Assembly: GCA_020348925.1 (NCBI GenBank)
Contig: CP070758.1
Coordinates: 2,990,552 to 3,012,522 of the forward strand
Origin: Gemmatimonadota bacterium
GTDB lineage: Bacteria > JBHIER01 > G020348925
Reading direction: 5' to 3'
DNA length: 21,971 bases
Below are positions 7,072-15,664 of the stretch, piece by piece; the stretch's first letter is position 1; each line of letters starts with the position of its first letter. Under the pieces are notes generated by a model. That model saw only the letters and a list, made by a program, of their open reading frames with translations. It did no database searches and was not told where the DNA came from. The translations under genes and the position numbers were made by a program.

Positions 7072-7987
7072 ACATCTCCTGGGGTTGGAGGGGATGAGCA
7101 AAGAGGATATCGAGCTTATTCTTGACACGGCAACTTCTTTCAAGGAGATTCTCGAACGGCCGATCCCGAAAGTCCCGACCCTGCGAGGAAAAACGATCGT
7201 CAATCTCTTCTTCGAGGCAAGTACGCGCACTCGTATCTCATTCGAGCTGGCCGAGAAAAGACTCTCGGCGGACACGGTGAATTTTTCCAAAGCGACATCC
7301 AGTGTCCAGAAAGGGGAGACCCTGAAAGATACGGCTCGGAATATTGAAGCCATGAAGATCGATATGGTCGTAATGCGGCATTCGGCCCCCGGAGCACCCC
7401 ATTTTCTGGCGCGCTGCCTCGACGTACCGATTCTGAACGCCGGCGACGGAGCCCATGAGCATCCGACTCAGGCCCTCTTGGATATGTATACGTTGAGGGA
7501 GAAATATGGTACTCTGGAAGGGCTCAATGTTGTCATCGTCGGTGATATCAGCCACAGTCGCGTCGCTCGCTCGGACATCTGGGGCTTGAAGACCATGGGC
7601 GCTCGAGTGACAGTGTGCGGGCCGTCGACGCTGATCCCGGTTGAGGTTGATGCGTTCGGCGTGAACGTAAACTATAATATCGATGAGGCTATTCAAGATG
7701 CGGATGTCATCTATGCGCTGAGAATTCAAATGGAACGCCAGACGAGCGGTCTCTTGCCCTCTTCCAGAGAATATCATCACAGATTCGGTATTACCCAAGA
7801 ACGCTTGAGACCTTTGAAGAAACGGGTGACAATCATGCATCCGGGACCGATTAATCGTGGTGTGGAACTGGCCTCTGATGTGGCTGACGGAGAGCATTCC
7901 CTCATTTTGGACCAAGTACTCAACGGGGTTGCTGTTCGTATGGCTGTCCTGTATCTGTTGAGCGGAGAGGAGGGTACTGTTGAGTAA
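7037..7987 (+). CDS. pyrB: Aspartate carbamoyltransferase catalytic subunit
   Basis: Catalyses carbamoyl phosphate plus L-aspartate to N-carbamoyl-L-aspartate, the committed step of UMP synthesis, in the cytoplasm. Carbamoyl-phosphate binding residues appear in [45 protein letters not shown] and [11 protein letters not shown] are also typical. TTG 7037 has GAGG six bases upstream, overlaps pyrR by 35 nt and gives 316 aa. CTG 7055, preceded by GGAGG, would give [14 protein letters not shown], closer to the usual PyrB start, so the first codon is uncertain. No pyrI is visible next to it. The end overlaps pyrC by 8 nt, indicating translational coupling. Confidence 0.95.
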   Translation: MRRWRTLALKSRHLLGLEGMSKEDIELILDTATSFKEILERPIPKVPTLRGKTIVNLFFEASTRTRISFELAEKRLSADTVNFSKATSSVQKGETLKDTARNIEAMKIDMVVMRHSAPGAPHFLARCLDVPILNAGDGAHEHPTQALLDMYTLREKYGTLEGLNVVIVGDISHSRVARSDIWGLKTMGARVTVCGPSTLIPVEVDAFGVNVNYNIDEAIQDADVIYALRIQMERQTSGLLPSSREYHHRFGITQERLRPLKKRVTIMHPGPINRGVELASDVADGEHSLILDQVLNGVAVRMAVLYLLSGEEGTVE

Positions 7988-9296
7988 GAAGAACGGGCAA
8001 TGCGAGTCACTCGTAATTCAAGGCGGACGCGTTATTGATCCCGGCAGCAATTTTGATGAGGAAGCCGATCTGTTCATCGAGAAGGGGAGGATAAAAGAGA
8101 TCAGAAGCCGGAAGACGCAAAAAAGTTCCTCCCGAACCTCAATGCCTGTAATTGATGCCACCGAGAAGATCGTTGTTCCCGGACTTATTGATATGCATGT
8201 GCATCTCAGAGAACCGGGGCGGGAGGACGAGGAGACCATTGTTTCAGGCTCAGAAGCGGCAATGGCTGGGGGATTTACCGGTGTCGCGTGTATGCCCAAT
8301 ACCGAACCACCGATAGATGATGGGAGCGTTGTTCGTTTTGTGCTGCGCAAGGCCGAAAGCACCCCAATAAAGGTTTATCCTGTCGCTGCGATAACAAAAG
8401 GCCGTCAGGGAAAGGAGTTGACGGAGATCGGAGATCTCGTGAGTGCAGGAGCGGTGGCGGTCTCAGACGACGGATCACCGCTGTCTGATCCGGAGATCAT
8501 GCGTCGGGCTCTTGAATATACGAAGATGTTCGACATCCCGATCATTTCCCATTGTGAGGATTTATCCCTGACGTCACGAGGTGTGATGAACGAGGGACGC
8601 ATGTCGACTCTTTTGGGTCTTCGAGGAATGCCTCCTGTGGCCGAGGAGATCATGGTTGCCAGAGATATCGCGTTGACAGAGTATACCGGCGGCCGTTTAC
8701 ACATTGCCCACGTCAGCACAGCCCGTTCCGTAGAATTGATACGAGAAGCAAAGAGGCGAGGTGTCCGTGTTACCGCTGAAGCGACACCGCATCATTTTTC
8801 GCTGAATGACGAGTCTCTCCGAACCTTCGATACGAATTTGAAGATGAATCCACCTCTGAGGACCGCCAGGGATGTCGAAGCCATCAAGGAGGGGCTCGCC
8901 GATGGAACTATAGATGTGATCGCTTCGGATCATGCTCCTCATTCCATCGAGGAGAAGGAAGTGGAGTTCGATGCCGCACCTTTTGGAATTATTGGTCTGG
9001 AGACGACGCTTGGCCTTGTCCTGACCGAGTTGGTTGAGCCCGGAGTGTTTGATTTCTCCGCAGCTTTTGCCACCATGACGCTTCATCCGGCTCAGATTCT
9101 GGGCGTCGAAGGCGGTCGGCTGCAAAAGGGCGAAAAAGCCGATGTGACCATCATTGATCCGCTCAAGAAGTGGACTGTTGCGGTGCATCGGTTCAAGTCG
9201 AAGTCCCGGAATTCACCCTTTGGTGGACGGGAACTTACGGGAAAAATCGAGTGTGTCATTATAGATGGTGTAACAGTTTTCCGGTCTCAAAACTGA
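7980..9296 (+). CDS. pyrC: Dihydroorotase
   Basis: Catalyses cyclisation of carbamoyl-aspartate to dihydroorotate, third step of the UMP pathway. The 438-aa length fits class I (PyrC of Bacillus type). The metal-binding HxH is His73/His75 in [13 protein letters not shown]. Further expected residues lie in [18 protein letters not shown] and IASDHAPHS. The TTG start overlaps the end of pyrB and is preceded by GGAGG six bases upstream. With pyrR and pyrB it forms one operon; pyrD, pyrE, pyrF and carAB are not in the window. I see no strong terminator after it, and the next promoter begins at 9335. Confidence 0.95.
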   Translation: MSKKNGQCESLVIQGGRVIDPGSNFDEEADLFIEKGRIKEIRSRKTQKSSSRTSMPVIDATEKIVVPGLIDMHVHLREPGREDEETIVSGSEAAMAGGFTGVACMPNTEPPIDDGSVVRFVLRKAESTPIKVYPVAAITKGRQGKELTEIGDLVSAGAVAVSDDGSPLSDPEIMRRALEYTKMFDIPIISHCEDLSLTSRGVMNEGRMSTLLGLRGMPPVAEEIMVARDIALTEYTGGRLHIAHVSTARSVELIREAKRRGVRVTAEATPHHFSLNDESLRTFDTNLKMNPPLRTARDVEAIKEGLADGTIDVIASDHAPHSIEEKEVEFDAAPFGIIGLETTLGLVLTELVEPGVFDFSAAFATMTLHPAQILGVEGGRLQKGEKADVTIIDPLKKWTVAVHRFKSKSRNSPFGGRELTGKIECVIIDGVTVFRSQN

Positions 9297-9334
9297 GGGT
9301 TCATAAAGGGGTGTCGGGCAGGAACATTTTTCAC

Positions 9335-9365
9335 TTGACATTACTTTGAGGAACCATTAATTTAG
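9335..9365 (+). promoter_or_regulatory. Promoter of the ribosomal protein operon, TTGACA-N17-TAATTTAG
   Basis: TTGACA (9335-9340) and TAATTTAG (9358-9365) have a 17-nt spacer and lie about 55 nt before rplM. The -10 box differs from TAnnTTTG at one position. Confidence 0.6.
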
Positions 9366-9417
9366 TTGCCTATTTTTTGCTATGTATCAAAAAATTTTTT
9401 AAGAGAAAAAAGGGATT

Positions 9418-9849
9418 ATGAGAACGTATGCGTTAAAGGCTGGTGATATCCAGCGCAAATGGTATGTTGTTGATGCCGACGGGCAGGTTTTGGGACGTCT
9501 GGCCAGTCAAGTGGCTCACATTTTACGAGGCAAACACAAACCGTGTTTCTCGACCCATTTGGATACAGGAGATCATGTCATCATCATCAATGCTCAGAAG
9601 GTGAGGGTGACAGGAAGAAAAAGTGAGCAGAAATGTTACTACCGTTACAGCGGTTATCCAGGTGGATTGAAAGTGACGCCATACAGAAAGATGTTGGCAT
9701 CAAAACCCGAGCGGATTTTGGAATTAGCCATTAAAGGTATGTTGCCCAAGAACAGATTGGGTCGAAAGATGTCTCGCAAGCTCAAGGTCTATGCCAGGAA
9801 GACTCACCCGCATCAGGCCCAACAGCCTGAAGTTCTTGAAATTAAGTAG
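9418..9849 (+). CDS. rplM: 50S ribosomal protein L13 (uL13)
   Basis: A large-subunit protein that binds 23S rRNA early in assembly. The 143-aa length is standard. Characteristic segments are [17 protein letters not shown] at residues 14-30, ILRGKHKP, and [11 protein letters not shown] towards the C-terminus. The Shine-Dalgarno is modest (AAAGGG). It is followed after 18 nt by rpsI, the near-universal rplM-rpsI pair. Confidence 0.97.
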   Translation: MRTYALKAGDIQRKWYVVDADGQVLGRLASQVAHILRGKHKPCFSTHLDTGDHVIIINAQKVRVTGRKSEQKCYYRYSGYPGGLKVTPYRKMLASKPERILELAIKGMLPKNRLGRKMSRKLKVYARKTHPHQAQQPEVLEIK

Positions 9850-9867
9850 TCTTAAACGAGGAAAACT

Positions 9868-10263
9868 ATGGCAATTGATGTATCATTCGATGCGACAGGA
9901 AGGAGACGAGAAGCTGCCGCGCGTGTGCGCTTAACTCCTGGGGACGGAAAAATTTACGTCAATAATCGTCCCATGATGGAGTATTTCGGACGGGAATCCT
10001 TGGCCATGATTATTCAACAGCCTTTGGAGTCCACAAATTTGTTGGGGAAGTACGACGTCATTGCTTCGGCCAAAGGTGGTGGCCTCTCGGGGCAGGCGGG
10101 AGCGATCCAATTAGGCATCGCCCGGGCGCTTCTCCAGATTGACCCCGATTTCAAAAAGCAGCTCAAAGCAGCTCAGTTTCTGACGCGCGATCCGAGAATG
10201 AAAGAGCGTAAGAAATACGGACTCGCCAAACGAAGAAAACGGTATCAGTTCTCGAAGAGATAA
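9868..10263 (+). CDS. rpsI: 30S ribosomal protein S9 (uS9)
   Basis: A small-subunit protein whose C-terminal tail reaches the P-site tRNA. The family signatures are [15 protein letters not shown] near the start, [19 protein letters not shown] in the middle, and the basic tail [18 protein letters not shown]. That tail ends in Lys-Arg, as in functional uS9. At 131 aa it has the usual length. Start ATG preceded by GAGG. It lies between rplM and a strong hairpin at 10274-10308. Confidence 0.97.
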   Translation: MAIDVSFDATGRRREAAARVRLTPGDGKIYVNNRPMMEYFGRESLAMIIQQPLESTNLLGKYDVIASAKGGGLSGQAGAIQLGIARALLQIDPDFKKQLKAAQFLTRDPRMKERKKYGLAKRRKRYQFSKR

Positions 10264-10273
10264 TGTCTTTCTG

Positions 10274-10308
10274 ACAATCGACTCACGCTGTGGGTCGATT
10301 GTTTCTTT
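10274..10308 (+). terminator. Strong hairpin with T-rich tail between rpsI and rpsB
   Basis: A 13-bp stem, ACAATCGACTCAC (10274-10286) with GTGGGTCGATTGT (10290-10302), has one G-U pair and a 3-nt loop, followed by TTTCTTT. It looks like an intrinsic terminator. It ends only about 20 nt before the rpsB start, and no promoter is visible between them, so it probably acts as a partial terminator or attenuator, or as a leader regulating rpsB. Confidence 0.7.
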
Positions 10309-10328
10309 AACGAAGGAGGAAAAACGGT

Positions 10329-11081
10329 TTGACTGAAGTACCTATCAAGGATCTGTTAGAAGCTGGAGTCCACTTCGGACATCAGACCCGAAGGTGGAAT
10401 CCCAAGATGAAAAAGTATATTTTTGTCGAACGAAACGGTATTTATATTATTGATCTCCAGAAAACACAAAAATGTATCCAAGACGCGTGTCAATTGGTCC
10501 GAGAGAGTGTGGGACGTCGTGAATCCGTGCTCTTTGTTGGGACAAAAAAGCAAGCCCAAGAGATTATTAAAACCGAAGCGGAACGCTGCGGTATGTTCTA
10601 CGTCACGGAGCGCTGGTTGGGTGGAATGCTGACCAATTTTCAGACGATTCGTCTCAACGTCCATCGTCTCAAAGAGCTGGAGCGAATGGAATCTGATGGG
10701 ACGTTCGACGCCCTTCCGAAGAAAGAAGTTTTAGGCCTCAAGAGGGAACATGCCAAATTGCAGAAGATTCTGGGAGGCATCAGGGATATGGCCTATCTTC
10801 CCGGTGTTGTATTTGTTGTCGATACGAAGAAAGAAAAAATAGCTGTGGCCGAAGCGAAGAAGTTAAATATTCCTCTCATGGCCATCGTTGACACAAATAG
10901 TGATCCCGATTTCATCGACTATCCGATTCCGGGTAACGATGATGCTATCCGGGCTATCAAGCTCATTACGAAGACCATCGCAGATGCTGTTTTAGAAGGT
11001 AAAGAGAAATTACAGGCTGAAGAGGAATTCGAGGCGAAGACGCATGAAGAGACCGTCGAGAATTCTGTCGTTCCGGAATGA
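10329..11081 (+). CDS. rpsB: 30S ribosomal protein S2 (uS2)
   Basis: A small-subunit protein needed for recruiting bS1 to the ribosome. Family blocks include [59 protein letters not shown] and [25 protein letters not shown]. It starts at TTG 10329, with AAGGAGGA eight bases upstream. The 250-aa length is normal, with a Glu-rich C-terminal tail. It is followed by tsf as in most bacteria, the two being separated by only 7 nt. Confidence 0.97.
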   Translation: MTEVPIKDLLEAGVHFGHQTRRWNPKMKKYIFVERNGIYIIDLQKTQKCIQDACQLVRESVGRRESVLFVGTKKQAQEIIKTEAERCGMFYVTERWLGGMLTNFQTIRLNVHRLKELERMESDGTFDALPKKEVLGLKREHAKLQKILGGIRDMAYLPGVVFVVDTKKEKIAVAEAKKLNIPLMAIVDTNSDPDFIDYPIPGNDDAIRAIKLITKTIADAVLEGKEKLQAEEEFEAKTHEETVENSVVPE

Positions 11082-11088
11082 GGTTACT

Positions 11089-11682
11089 ATGGAAATCACT
11101 TCATCAATGGTTAAAGAACTTCGAGAAAAAACCGGCGCAGGGATAATGGATTGCAAGAAAGCGCTCCAGGAGACGCAGGGAGATTTTGAGAAAGCCGTTG
11201 AATATTTACGCAAAAAAGGTATCGCAGCGGCGGCAAAACGAGCAGGGCGAGCAACGAAAGAAGGACTCATAGTCTCATATATACACCCAGGAGATCGATT
11301 GGGAGTGCTCGTGGAGGTAAATTGCGAAACAGATTTCGTCGCCCGGACTGATGTCTTCCGTGATTTTGCCAAAGAGATTGCCATGCAAGTCGCTGCTACA
11401 AATCCATTGGCTGTTGATCGTGAAACACTTTCCGAGGAAAGTATTGAAAAAGAGAAGGAAATTTATCGCGAACAGGCATTAAGCCAGGGGAAACCGGAAA
11501 AGATTGTCGATCGTATTACTGAAGGGAAATTGGCAAAATATTTTCAGGAAGTGTGCCTTTTAGAACAACCTTATATTAAGGATACTGATAAAAGCGTCAA
11601 GGATTTAGTTACCGAGATAACGGCGCAACTCGGTGAGAACATAGCTATTAAAAAATTTGTCAGATTTCGTTTGGGGGAATAA
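11089..11682 (+). CDS. tsf: Elongation factor Ts, short form
   Basis: Nucleotide exchange factor for EF-Tu. The start is placed at ATG 11089 (GAGG five bases upstream), giving MEITSSMVKELREKTGAGIMDCKKAL, the conserved N-terminal UBA-like domain that contacts EF-Tu. An upstream in-frame start would only add a tail overlapping rpsB. The core contains VEVNCETDFVART, the highly conserved exchange motif. At 197 aa this is the short form, as in Thermus, which carries a reduced C-terminal region compared with E. coli (283 aa). It ends with AIKKFVRFRLGE, so it looks complete and not truncated. Confidence 0.95.
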   Translation: MEITSSMVKELREKTGAGIMDCKKALQETQGDFEKAVEYLRKKGIAAAAKRAGRATKEGLIVSYIHPGDRLGVLVEVNCETDFVARTDVFRDFAKEIAMQVAATNPLAVDRETLSEESIEKEKEIYREQALSQGKPEKIVDRITEGKLAKYFQEVCLLEQPYIKDTDKSVKDLVTEITAQLGENIAIKKFVRFRLGE

Positions 11683-11696
11683 TCAGGATCTCATCG

Positions 11697-11726
11697 TTGA
11701 GATTGTTACGCGTCAGTCTATTTTTA
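11697..11726 (+). promoter_or_regulatory. Possible internal promoter before pyrH, TTGAGA-N16-TATTTTTA
   Basis: TTGAGA (11697-11702) and TATTTTTA (11719-11726) are separated by 16 nt. The -10 box matches TAnnTTTG at all but the last position. A 6-bp hairpin ATCTCA/TGAGAT (11689-11704) overlaps the -35 box. It could give pyrH-frr independent expression. Confidence 0.4.
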
Positions 11727-11760
11727 TCCTTCAATTCCATCGTCGGTTCATCTTGTCTCT

Positions 11761-12489
11761 ATGAAGACACCTCTCTTTAAACGCATTGTACTGAAACTCA
11801 GTGGGGAGGTGCTGGCAGGTGCTTCTCACAGAGCCATCGATGGTCCCACACTCGAGAATATTGCGGCTCAAATTCGTGAAGTCAAGGATTGCGGAGTTGA
11901 CATCGCTGTGGTTGTTGGCGGTGGGAACATTATTCGTGGTGCATCGGATCATCTTCCTGGAGTGAATCGCATCGCCGGTGATTATATGGGCATGTTGGCT
12001 ACCAATATAAATGCCTTGGCTCTCAAGAGTTGCTTTGAGGTGCAAAAAGTCCCGACCGTGATATTATCGGCCATCTCTGTTGAGGGTGTGATTGATTCCT
12101 TTGCACAAGATGCGGCCCTATCGCATCTCGAAGAAGGAAAACTCGTCATTTTCGCCGGAGGTACGGGCCATCCCTACTTTACGACCGATACTGCTGCCGC
12201 TCTCCGTGCCGTTGAAATTGGTGCCGATGCCATTCTGAAGGGGACAAAGGTCGACGGTGTCTATTCTGCAGATCCTGTAGAAGTTCCTCAGGCAACATTG
12301 TATCAGTATCTCTCTTTTATGGATGTGTTGAAGAATGACCTGAAAGTGATGGACACCACAGCGGTGTCACTTTGTATGGAACACAATATACCTCTCATTG
12401 TTTTTAATGCAAAGCGAGAGGGAACATTCAAACGTATTATTCTGGGCGAATCCTTAGGAACTCGAATAGAGGGAGAAGACAATGATTAA
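11761..12489 (+). CDS. pyrH: UMP kinase
   Basis: Phosphorylates UMP to UDP using ATP and belongs to the amino-acid-kinase fold, functionally linked to the pyr operon upstream. Signatures are FKRIVLKLSGEVLAG at the N-terminus, AVVVGGGNIIRG, GDYMGMLATNINALAL, FAGGTGHPYFTTDTAAALRA and GADAILKGTKVDGVY. The 242-aa length is standard. There is no clear Shine-Dalgarno before ATG 11761, unusual for this window. The start is nevertheless supported by the typical KTPLFKRIVLKLSG beginning. The end overlaps frr by 8 nt, giving coupled translation. Confidence 0.97.
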   Translation: MKTPLFKRIVLKLSGEVLAGASHRAIDGPTLENIAAQIREVKDCGVDIAVVVGGGNIIRGASDHLPGVNRIAGDYMGMLATNINALALKSCFEVQKVPTVILSAISVEGVIDSFAQDAALSHLEEGKLVIFAGGTGHPYFTTDTAAALRAVEIGADAILKGTKVDGVYSADPVEVPQATLYQYLSFMDVLKNDLKVMDTTAVSLCMEHNIPLIVFNAKREGTFKRIILGESLGTRIEGEDND

Positions 12490-13039
12490 AGAGAATTTCA
12501 AGAATACTGAAGAGAGAATGAAAAAAACTTTGCTGGCCTTAGAACATGAATTTATGGGAGTTCGAACCGGCCGGGCTTCAACCTCCCTTTTGGATGGAAT
12601 TAAGGTGGAATACTATGGCTCGATGGTTCCTCTTCAACAGGTTGCAACTGTGGCCACACCAGAGGCGAGATTGATCACGATTCAACCTTGGGAAAAGAAT
12701 TTGATAGGGCCTATTGAAAAGGCTATTTTGAAATCGGATTTAGGATTAACACCAACAAGTGACGGGCACATTATTCGACTGCCGTTTCCGACCCTCACCG
12801 AGGAACGGCGGAAAGATCTTGTGAAGGTTGTGAAACGATTTGCTGAAGAGAGCCGTGTTGCTGTGCGTAACATTCGCCGAGATGCAAACGCCGAATTGAA
12901 GAATGCCGAGAAAAAGGGAGAAATCTCCGAAGATGAGAGCCACACGGCCCAGGAAGAGGTTCAGGAATTGACAAACATATACATAGAGCATATTGACAAC
13001 GCCTTGAGTGACAAGGAAAAAGAGATTATGGAGGAGTAA
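12482..13039 (+). CDS. frr: Ribosome recycling factor
   Basis: With EF-G it splits post-termination ribosomes. The 185-aa length is exactly usual. Conserved segments include GVRTGRASTSLLDGIKVEYYG near the N-terminus, LITIQPWEK, DLGLTPTSDGHIIRLPFPTLTEERRKDLVK and the C-terminal coiled-coil helix ending DNALSDKEKEIMEE. Its ATG lies inside the end of pyrH, with GGGAGA upstream. A terminator lies 174 nt after its stop. In many genomes uppS follows frr; here only an 11-residue reading frame with a good ribosome-binding site is present. Confidence 0.97.
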   Translation: MIKENFKNTEERMKKTLLALEHEFMGVRTGRASTSLLDGIKVEYYGSMVPLQQVATVATPEARLITIQPWEKNLIGPIEKAILKSDLGLTPTSDGHIIRLPFPTLTEERRKDLVKVVKRFAEESRVAVRNIRRDANAELKNAEKKGEISEDESHTAQEEVQELTNIYIEHIDNALSDKEKEIMEE

Positions 13040-13042
13040 ATC

Positions 13043-13078
13043 TTGAGTAAACATATCAATCAATATTTGGAAAAGTGA
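13043..13078 (+). CDS. Short 11-residue reading frame after frr (possible gene remnant or leader peptide)
   Basis: TTG 13043, seven bases after GGAGGAG within the end of frr, opens a frame of eleven codons reading MSKHINQYLEK before TGA at 13076. The spacing and ribosome-binding site look like a normal next cistron of the operon, and uppS commonly occupies this place, so it may be the first codons of a lost gene. It may also be chance. No homology can be claimed from eleven residues. Confidence 0.3.
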   Translation: MSKHINQYLEK

Positions 13079-13212
13079 TCCATCGACAGAAGACTGAAGG
13101 ATTTCGAAATAACGCTTTTTCAAGGTCAGCAGGGGTTGCGAAATAGTCATTCGTCAAGAGAAAACTTTGGATTTTCGAACAATAATCGTTCAAGAGGAGA
13201 AAGAAGAAGAGA

Positions 13213-13247
13213 CCTCTGGGGAGCGAACGTTCTCCAGGGGTTTTTTT
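13213..13247 (+). terminator. Intrinsic terminator of the translation-factor operon
   Basis: Left arm CCTCTGGGGAG (13213-13223), 8-nt loop, right arm CTCCAGGGG (13232-13240), paired with a two-base bulge, then seven Ts (13241-13247). It lies 174 nt after frr and 25 nt before the next ATG. No promoter is visible in those 25 nt, so the downstream dehydrogenase would be expressed by read-through, or from a promoter upstream of this hairpin, in which case the hairpin would act as an attenuator. Confidence 0.8.
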
Positions 13248-13272
13248 CTCCAAGCCGTCTGGTCGAGGAACC

Positions 13273-14229
13273 ATGAGAGCGCTCGTTTTTAATGGAAAGC
13301 TGCGATTTGAGATGTCCTATCCGGATCCATCCATGGAAGAAGGTGAGGCACTTATTCGTGTGCTCTGTGTCGGTATTTGCAATACAGATCTTGAAATAGT
13401 GAAAGGATATATGTCGTATTCGGGAATTGTGGGACACGAGTTTGTTGGTGTCGTGGAAGATTGTCATGACCAGCGATGGATAGGGAAGAGAGTTGTCGGG
13501 GAGATCAATTGCGGTTGTGGCAGTTGCCGGATCTGTCAAAACGGGATTGAGAAACATTGTCCCGAGAGAACCGTGCTGGGAATTGTTCGTCGGAATGGGG
13601 TATGTGCAGATTATATAACCCTGCCAGTTGAGAATCTCCACATGATCCCTGATTCCATTGCTGATGAAGAAGCGGTATTCGTGGAACCTTTGGCTGCGGC
13701 TTTTCGTGTCGTGGAACAGGTTCCAATTGCGTCTTCTCACAAGGTGATTGTATTGGGTGATGGAAAGCTGGGACTGCTTGTGGTTCAGGTCATGCAGATG
13801 ATGCGATGTGACTTGACCCTCATTGGCAAACATGAATCCAAACTCAGGATCGCACAACAACAGGGAATTGCAGCCGCTTTCGCTGAACAGTACAAAGGGG
13901 GAAAGGCAGATGTGGTTGTCGATTGTACAGGATCACCGGATGGATTTGAATCCGCCCTGGGGTTAACTCGCCCGGAAGGGATCCTCATTCTGAAGAGTAC
14001 CTTCGCGCAAAAAGCAAACCTCAATATGAGTCCGATCGTAGTTGATGAGATGACTCTCATCGGATCCCGGTGTGGTCCTTTCGGACCGGCCATTGACGGT
14101 CTTGCCCGGGGAGTGATCCGTGTCAAACCACTCGTCACGAGAATCATGCCATTCGAAATGGGAGTTGAGGCGTTTGGCATTGCATCGCAGAGGGAGACTC
14201 TCAAAGTCCTCCTGAGAGTCTCGTCCTGA
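13273..14229 (+). CDS. Zinc-dependent MDR alcohol dehydrogenase-like protein
   Basis: A medium-chain dehydrogenase/reductase, 318 aa, slightly shorter than the usual 340-350. The catalytic zinc ligands are Cys36 and the His55-Glu56 pair in GIVGHEFVG. The structural zinc site is Cys82, Cys85, Cys88 and Cys96 in CGSCRICQNGIEKHC. The nucleotide-binding loop VIVLGDGKLGLLV is a GxGxxG variant at about residues 158-170, preceded by VFVEPLAAAFRV. It probably oxidises an alcohol or polyol with NAD(P). The substrate is not predictable; similarity to sorbitol or threonine dehydrogenase-like members is only general. ATG 13273 has GAGGAA upstream. It stands alone between a terminator and the pepD promoter. 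Confidence 0.88.
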   Translation: MRALVFNGKLRFEMSYPDPSMEEGEALIRVLCVGICNTDLEIVKGYMSYSGIVGHEFVGVVEDCHDQRWIGKRVVGEINCGCGSCRICQNGIEKHCPERTVLGIVRRNGVCADYITLPVENLHMIPDSIADEEAVFVEPLAAAFRVVEQVPIASSHKVIVLGDGKLGLLVVQVMQMMRCDLTLIGKHESKLRIAQQQGIAAAFAEQYKGGKADVVVDCTGSPDGFESALGLTRPEGILILKSTFAQKANLNMSPIVVDEMTLIGSRCGPFGPAIDGLARGVIRVKPLVTRIMPFEMGVEAFGIASQRETLKVLLRVSS

Positions 14230-14311
14230 CGGTTCTCCTCGATCAGAATTGCCAAGGTCTTCTGCATTCGGTAGCAAGAGATCGAAAAGCGAGAATTTTG
14301 TGAGAAAATGA

Positions 14312-14342
14312 TTGACATTTTCATAAATATTATATATTTTTG
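14312..14342 (+). promoter_or_regulatory. Promoter of pepD, TTGACA-N17-TATTTTTG
   Basis: TTGACA (14312-14317) and TATTTTTG (14335-14342) with a 17-nt AT-rich spacer: a perfect TAnnTTTG box and a perfect -35 box, about 85 nt before the ATG at 14426. Confidence 0.65.
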
Positions 14343-14425
14343 CAAGTTCTGAGAGTACGAGAGGTGCCTTAATAATCGATACTTGTTGAAATTACGCACC
14401 AAAAATAACAATTGGAGGAAGAGCG

Positions 14426-15664
14426 ATGGCATCAATTTTTTCAAATCTTGAACCGGCTCTGCTGTGGAAACATTTCGATGAACTTCGAAAAATTCCACGT
14501 TGTTCTGGGGAAGAGACGGCTGTCGGTGATTACGTTGTCTCCGTAGCGAAGAAGCTCAATTTGGATTTCAAGAGAGATGACGTGGGAAATATTGTTGTTC
14601 AGAAATCCGGTAGTACCGGGCATGAGAATGCATCCGTCGTCATCTTGCAGGGACATCTGGACATGGTGTGTGAGAAAGATTCGGGCGTCGCTCATGATTT
14701 TGTGAAAGATCCGATTCAGATTGAACGCGACGGCGATTGGTTTAAAGCGAAAGGAACGACGCTTGGGGCTGATAATGGCATTGGCGTGGCCGCAGCCTTG
14801 GCTGTCATGGAAGAAGATGCGCTGGTTCACGGTCCACTGGAATTGCTCTTCACCGTTGACGAAGAGAGAGGACTGACTGGTGCTTCCCAAATTCAACCCG
14901 ATTTTCTCACGGGAAGAACCTTTCTTAACCTCGACAGCGAGGAAGAAGGGGCATTCTTCATTGGCTGCTCTGGGGGTGGAGATACCCTCATAACACTACC
15001 TTTACAAAAGAGGGATACACCTGAGGGTACGGGATTGAGCATTGCAATCACGGGGCTTCGGGGAGGTCACTCCGGAATCGATATTGATCAAGGAAGAGCG
15101 AATGCCATTAAATTGGTAACGAGAATGCTGTGGAAGGTTGGAAAAAACCACCCGTTTTTCCTCATCCAGTTTCATGGTGGCAACAAAAGAAATGCCATTG
15201 CCAGAGAAGCCAGGGCCGAGGTCATTGTTCCAAAGGCAGCAATGAGCGCTTTCCAGCAAGAGTTACGGAATGCCTTTGAAGACATAATTTTTGAATTTAA
15301 GGCGGTCGAGAAGGATATGGATCTTAAGATTGAGGAGTTGAGCGGCCGAGTTTCAGAGGTGTGTGACACCGATTCGCAAGCGATGTTCCTCAACCTTCTC
15401 CTTGGGTTACCGCACGGAGTGCTGGCCATGAGCCAGGAGATTCCCGATTTAGTGGAAACGTCAAACAATTTAGCCACGGTTGCATGGAGCGAGCAGAACG
15501 CTAAAGTCGGTTTAAGCAGCCGCTCCTCAATTGGGTCTGCTCTTCAGGCCACGAAAGATATGCTCAGGGCACTTGCTGAAATGGCTGGGGCTGATATCGA
15601 TCAACCGGAGGGATATCCGGGATGGACCCCGAACCTGGACTCGCCAATCCTGCATGTGATGTAA
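14426..15664 (+). CDS. pepD: Aminoacyl-histidine dipeptidase (PepD, M20C), truncated by an in-frame stop
   Basis: PepD cleaves Xaa-His and other dipeptides with two metal ions in the cytoplasm. ATG 14426 is preceded by GGAGG. The M20 active site is present: His77 and Asp79 in LQGHLDMVCEKD, Asp116 in GADNGIG, Glu146-Glu147 in FTVDEERGLTGA and Asp170 in LNLDSEEEG. The lid domain follows (ITGLRGGHSGIDI, HGGNKRNAIAREA). The frame ends at TAA 15662 after ILHVM, at 412 aa, whereas the family is about 480-490 aa. The missing C-terminus continues in the same frame directly after the stop (15665-15886), so this is a nonsense interruption and not a shorter variant. As read, the protein lacks the last metal ligand and is probably inactive. 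Confidence 0.9.
   Translation: MASIFSNLEPALLWKHFDELRKIPRCSGEETAVGDYVVSVAKKLNLDFKRDDVGNIVVQKSGSTGHENASVVILQGHLDMVCEKDSGVAHDFVKDPIQIERDGDWFKAKGTTLGADNGIGVAAALAVMEEDALVHGPLELLFTVDEERGLTGASQIQPDFLTGRTFLNLDSEEEGAFFIGCSGGGDTLITLPLQKRDTPEGTGLSIAITGLRGGHSGIDIDQGRANAIKLVTRMLWKVGKNHPFFLIQFHGGNKRNAIAREARAEVIVPKAAMSAFQQELRNAFEDIIFEFKAVEKDMDLKIEELSGRVSEVCDTDSQAMFLNLLLGLPHGVLAMSQEIPDLVETSNNLATVAWSEQNAKVGLSSRSSIGSALQATKDMLRALAEMAGADIDQPEGYPGWTPNLDSPILHVM

Noticed and set aside
7238-7915. Long minus-strand ORFs opposite pyrB and other housekeeping genes
   Set aside because: They are shadows of strongly conserved plus-strand genes, without ribosome-binding sites or recognisable motifs.
15662-15664. Recoding of the PepD stop as an unusual amino acid
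   Set aside because: The codon is TAA, not TGA or TAG, and TAA is used as a normal stop elsewhere in the window (pyrB, rpsI, tsf), so reassignment is not supported.
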